24,954 nt of DNA from positions 1 through 24,954 of the forward strand of contig JBEBXQ010000072.1 in NCBI GenBank assembly GCA_040391535.1, in the 5' to 3' direction. Below are positions 21,963 to 24,954 of this stretch, one piece after another (positions within the stretch are counted from its first letter, which is position 1; each line of letters begins with the position of its first letter). The position numbers were made by a program, and so were the translations under genes. The DNA comes from JBEBXQ01 sp040391535. Lineage in GTDB: Bacteria > Bacteroidota > Bacteroidia > Cytophagales > Spirosomataceae. The notes under the pieces are model-generated. The model was not told the origin of the DNA. It saw only the letters and a program-made list of their open reading frames with translations, and did not search any database.

Positions 21963-23552
21963 TTACACCTGTTTACCTGTCAGTACTACTTCCGGGTCGG
22001 TATTACCCGATATCAAAGCAATACTCTTGCGTACCTCAATACTCACCTCTTTCTTATTAAAGCGGCAGGTCAGTGTTTCATAATGTGCGGTATCGACAAA
22101 CCGCCAGGTCATTTCAAAGGTTTGCGCGTCAGTCCAGTTACCGGTGGCCATCGTTTTTAATGGCGGATTCCCGGGAATGACCGTTGGAATCAGTTTCAGC
22201 CATTCAATGCTCACACCGGAAGATCCCCGTTTCCAGGCATTCACTTCCATCTCCATCGAATGATCGCCCTGATCATCCGTCAGCTGAAAAGTAACCTCCT
22301 TCCCCGAAAATAAAAAAGAGGCTGTCTTTATCCCTAATTTATTGGTCTGAAAAGCATACTTTTTCCGGTTGATTCCGGAAGCAATTTTAGCGGTGGCCAT
22401 ACCTGTGGGTAAAGGCAATGCCAGGTCTTTCAGTCTTTGGGAAAGCATTTTCTCATTGGCGGCATCCACCGGGAGATTTTCGTCTTTTCCCGGCAGTAAA
22501 TACTGCCATACATGGTTGAGAATAATCTGCATATCAGGTGTTTCACTGGTAATGGCAATCACCATTTCTTTCTCCGGAATGACAATACAGTATTGTCCGT
22601 AAGCTCCGTCACCACGGTAAGCATGATGCCGGCATCGCCAGAACTGATAACCATATCCCTGCAGCCAGTCACTTGCCGGCCTGTCCTCCTCCTTGCCCGG
22701 CTGTATTATATGCGCCAGTGTGGCTTCCTTCACCCAGTTAGCCGGGATAATCTGCTTCCCGTCCCATTTGCCTTCCTGCAGATACAGCTGACCGAATTTG
22801 GCGATATCTTCGGTTTTCACTCTTAATCCCCAGCCTCCTACACAAATTCCCTTCGGGTCAACTTCCCAATCCATTCCTGTAATACCGAGGGGATCAAACA
22901 AGCGGGGTGTTAAATACGCTATCAGGGTTTGTCCGGTAAGTTTCTGAATAATAGCCGACAACATATAGGTGGCGCCGCTGTTATAAACAAAGTGTGTACC
23001 CGGCTGATGCGTTACCGGCTGGGCCAGAAATGCTTTTACCCAGTCGTCATTTCCAGGTGACCTGAAAGCAGAAGTGGTGTCCTTGTCATGCCCGGTGGAC
23101 ATGGACAGCAGATCACGCACCCGCATGGCAGCCAGCAACTCGCTGACCTGTGCCGGTTTTTGTTCAGGAAAAAATGAAATCACCTGATCATGTACGGAAA
23201 GCCTACCCTCTGCAACTGCTAAACCTATGGCCGTGGATGTAAAACTTTTACTCAGCGAATACAGCGTATGCTTTAATTCCGGCGCATAGGGCGCCCACCA
23301 TCCTTCAGCTACCACATTTCCGTTTCTGACGATCATCAGGCTATGTAACAACGCTTTGGACTTTTCAATAGCTGCTACAAAATCCAGAACTGCACGTGAG
23401 CTGATTCCCTGGGATTCCGGTGAAAGCCGGGGCAATCCATCCTGAACCGGATTAAAAAACGGCATAGAAGCGGCCCGTGCCTCTGCCAGGATACCCAACT
23501 GAAGAGCTCCCCAAAAGGAGGTTTTTATAAAAGAGCGACGGTTAAAATCCAT
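21963..23552 (-). CDS. Tat-exported serine hydrolase, class C beta-lactamase/penicillin-binding fold
   Basis: A 529-residue exported enzyme. The N-terminus NRRSFIKTSFWG is a twin-arginine signal. The serine hydrolase core covers about 40-355. The nucleophile motif is S99-L-S-K102 in LYSLSKSF, the second motif is Y190-N-S in FVYNSGATYML, and the third is RGDGAYGQY at 313-321 in place of KTG/HxG. The family includes AmpC, D-Ala-D-Ala peptidases, esterases and 6-aminohexanoate-dimer hydrolase, which this core resembles in general layout, so the true substrate is open. After the core comes an added beta-rich region of about 170 residues (from DENLPVDAAN on) that I cannot name. It is divergent from an M19 dipeptidase gene. 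Confidence 0.9.
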   Translation of the reverse strand: MDFNRRSFIKTSFWGALQLGILAEARAASMPFFNPVQDGLPRLSPESQGISSRAVLDFVAAIEKSKALLHSLMIVRNGNVVAEGWWAPYAPELKHTLYSLSKSFTSTAIGLAVAEGRLSVHDQVISFFPEQKPAQVSELLAAMRVRDLLSMSTGHDKDTTSAFRSPGNDDWVKAFLAQPVTHQPGTHFVYNSGATYMLSAIIQKLTGQTLIAYLTPRLFDPLGITGMDWEVDPKGICVGGWGLRVKTEDIAKFGQLYLQEGKWDGKQIIPANWVKEATLAHIIQPGKEEDRPASDWLQGYGYQFWRCRHHAYRGDGAYGQYCIVIPEKEMVIAITSETPDMQIILNHVWQYLLPGKDENLPVDAANEKMLSQRLKDLALPLPTGMATAKIASGINRKKYAFQTNKLGIKTASFLFSGKEVTFQLTDDQGDHSMEMEVNAWKRGSSGVSIEWLKLIPTVIPGNPPLKTMATGNWTDAQTFEMTWRFVDTAHYETLTCRFNKKEVSIEVRKSIALISGNTDPEVVLTGKQV

Positions 23553-23631
23553 AGTAAGAGGTGATTGTGTCCATCATCGGTTTTGATTACTATTCTATTT
23601 TCCTGTAAATTATAAAGATTCTTTCTGAAAA

Positions 23632-23653
23632 TGAACACAGCGCTGTCTGTTCA
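23632..23653. promoter_or_regulatory. palindromic element in the hydrolase/dipeptidase divergent region
   Basis: TGAACA (23632-23637) and TGTTCA (23648-23653) are inverted arms around a centre that contains the 10-base palindrome ACAGCGCTGT (23637-23646). It is the only GC-rich island in the 140-base spacer between two divergent genes, which suits a regulator site. The centre is offset by one base, so symmetry is imperfect. Confidence 0.28.
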
Positions 23654-23710
23654 GGATTTTTCCTTACTTTTAATCACCCCTATAGCGTTAAAATGTTTCC
23701 TTTAATGATT

Positions 23711-24931
23711 ATGAAAAGGTATATATTCTGCTCCTTTCTGCTGTTTGCACTACCGCTGGCCGGCCTGACACAAAAGCTGTCTGAGCAAAAAATCAGGAAG
23801 AAAGCAGCTGCAATTCATCAGAAAATATTCACGGTTGACACACACGCCGATGTCCCGATTAATATGATGGAAGAAGGTTTTGATATTGGTGTGGAACATC
23901 GTTTCGAAAAGGATAAATCACAGATCGACATCCCAAGAATGCAAAGAGGAGGTATGGATGCCATGTTTTTTGCTGTATATATGGCACAGGGGCGCCGTAC
24001 CCCTGAAGGAGACGCAGAGGCCAGGATCAATGCACTTGCCATATTGGATAAAATCCATGCAGCCATTAAGCAGTATCCCGGCCTTCTGGGGCTGGCTACT
24101 ACGCCTGAAGAAGGCTATAATCTGGAAAAACTGGGTAAAAGGGCGGTATTCATAGGGATGGAAAACGGGTGGCCGATAGGAAAAGATATTGGTAATATCA
24201 AGCTGTTTTATGACCTGGGAGTGCGCTATATTTCTCTTTCGCACTCTGCCAATAATGATCTTTGCGATGCATCCTCAGATGCCGATGGCCCTGAGCATAA
24301 CGGTTTAAGTGAGCTGGGGGAAAAAGCGATCATTGAAATGAACCGGCTCGGTATTATGGCAGATGTATCCCATTTATCTGACTCGTCTTTTTACGACATC
24401 ATGCGCATCAGCAAAGCTCCTGTGATTGCTTCGCATTCGTCGTGCCGCGCCCTGGCGGATGTTCCGAGAAATATGTCAGATGATATGATCAGGGAACTGG
24501 CCCGGCGGGGCGGTGTGATACAGATCAATTTTGTTCCCGCATTCCTGAAAAAATCAGCAGACGATCAGGAAATTTCCATGAAACTGCTGGTAAAGAAAAC
24601 CCGGCAGGTTGACCTGACTGAAACACAAAAGAAAGAATTGCAGGATGAGCTTGATACTGCTAAAAAGAAATTTATAGCCGATATGCCTACTGCTGCCGAT
24701 GCAGTGAACCATATCGAACATGTGATCGGGATAGCGGGCATTGACCATGTAGGTATCGGTATGGATCTGGACGGTGGTGGCGAACTGGCAGAACTGAAAG
24801 ATGTAAGTCACATTGGTGTGATTACGGAAGAACTCGTACGCAGGGGATATAATGAAGAGCAGATCAGAAAAATATGGGGTGGAAATATTATGCGTGTAAT
24901 GGGCGAAGTACAAAAAATAGCCGGAAAGTAA
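23711..24931 (+). CDS. exported membrane dipeptidase, peptidase family M19
   Basis: A di-zinc dipeptidase of 406 residues from the ATG at 23711. Two upstream in-frame ATGs (23693 and 23705) would add six or two residues, but 23711 gives the cleanest signal peptide (MKRYIFCSFLLFALPLAG, cut near LTQ). The expected metal ligands are all visible: H45 and D47 in DTHADVP, the bridging E151 in IGMENGW, H221 in DVSHLSD and H242 in IASHSSCR, plus D352 in GIGMDLDGG. The family hydrolyses L-X or X-D-amino-acid dipeptides and can open some beta-lactams. With the divergent beta-lactamase-fold hydrolase it may process peptidoglycan-derived or dietary peptides. The gene ends 23 bases before the right edge. 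Confidence 0.94.
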   Translation: MKRYIFCSFLLFALPLAGLTQKLSEQKIRKKAAAIHQKIFTVDTHADVPINMMEEGFDIGVEHRFEKDKSQIDIPRMQRGGMDAMFFAVYMAQGRRTPEGDAEARINALAILDKIHAAIKQYPGLLGLATTPEEGYNLEKLGKRAVFIGMENGWPIGKDIGNIKLFYDLGVRYISLSHSANNDLCDASSDADGPEHNGLSELGEKAIIEMNRLGIMADVSHLSDSSFYDIMRISKAPVIASHSSCRALADVPRNMSDDMIRELARRGGVIQINFVPAFLKKSADDQEISMKLLVKKTRQVDLTETQKKELQDELDTAKKKFIADMPTAADAVNHIEHVIGIAGIDHVGIGMDLDGGGELAELKDVSHIGVITEELVRRGYNEEQIRKIWGGNIMRVMGEVQKIAGK

Positions 24932-24954
24932 AAACAGAAATCACCTGAAAACCG

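Overview
The window looks like chromosomal DNA from a Bacteroidota bacterium, most likely of the Cytophagales type. The evidence is a SusC/SusD pair preceded by an ECF sigma factor and a FecR-like anti-sigma factor with a DUF4974-type tail, lipoproteins with Bacteroidota-style signal peptides, a general absence of strong Shine-Dalgarno sequences, and very AT-rich spacers between moderately GC-balanced genes. The genus cannot be fixed from the sequence. I saw no mobile element, tRNA, rRNA or CRISPR array.

Layout. (1) 1-344, minus: the start of an ABC exporter ATPase that runs off the left edge. The 460-base spacer upstream of it holds a perfect 14-base inverted repeat that resolves into two tandem 16-base palindromes and looks like a paired activator site. 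(2) 805-1953, plus: a class A FAD monooxygenase, converging on a DeoR-family repressor (1970-2731, minus). (3) 3034-8900, plus: a compact catabolic operon read divergently from the repressor. It encodes a polyol-permease-family MFS transporter, a D-2-hydroxyacid dehydrogenase, an LsrK-like FGGY kinase, a second FGGY kinase resembling D-ribulose kinases and translationally coupled to the first, and a histidine phosphatase. A secreted LmbE/PIG-L deacetylase (8936-9817) follows and the run ends at a strong terminator. (4) 9972-12798, plus: a GT39/ArnT-like membrane glycosyltransferase and a chromate transporter split into two half-size genes. (5) 13077-20245, plus: ECF sigma factor, FecR-like anti-sigma factor, a SusC-type TonB-dependent transporter with an N-terminal STN signalling domain, and SusD, closed by a bidirectional terminator. 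(6) 20352-23552, minus: an NlpE-META two-domain lipoprotein, an unrecognised lipoprotein, and a Tat-exported class C beta-lactamase-like serine hydrolase. (7) 23711-24931, plus: an exported M19 membrane dipeptidase.

How the genes may work together. The repressor-transporter-dehydrogenase-kinase-kinase-phosphatase set is the most interesting part: it reads as a full uptake and phosphorylation route for a polyol, sugar acid or short sugar-like molecule, but it matches no pathway I can name. Its core (permease, 2-hydroxyacid dehydrogenase, FGGY kinase) recalls the Bacillus subtilis yoaDCB operon, whose substrate is, as far as I remember, also unknown. A 12-base direct repeat in the divergent promoter region, one copy lying on a candidate promoter, is a plausible repressor operator. 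The sigma/FecR/SusC(STN)/SusD block is a self-contained surface-signalling nutrient uptake locus with no glycoside hydrolase or protease beside it, so its ligand cannot be deduced from context.
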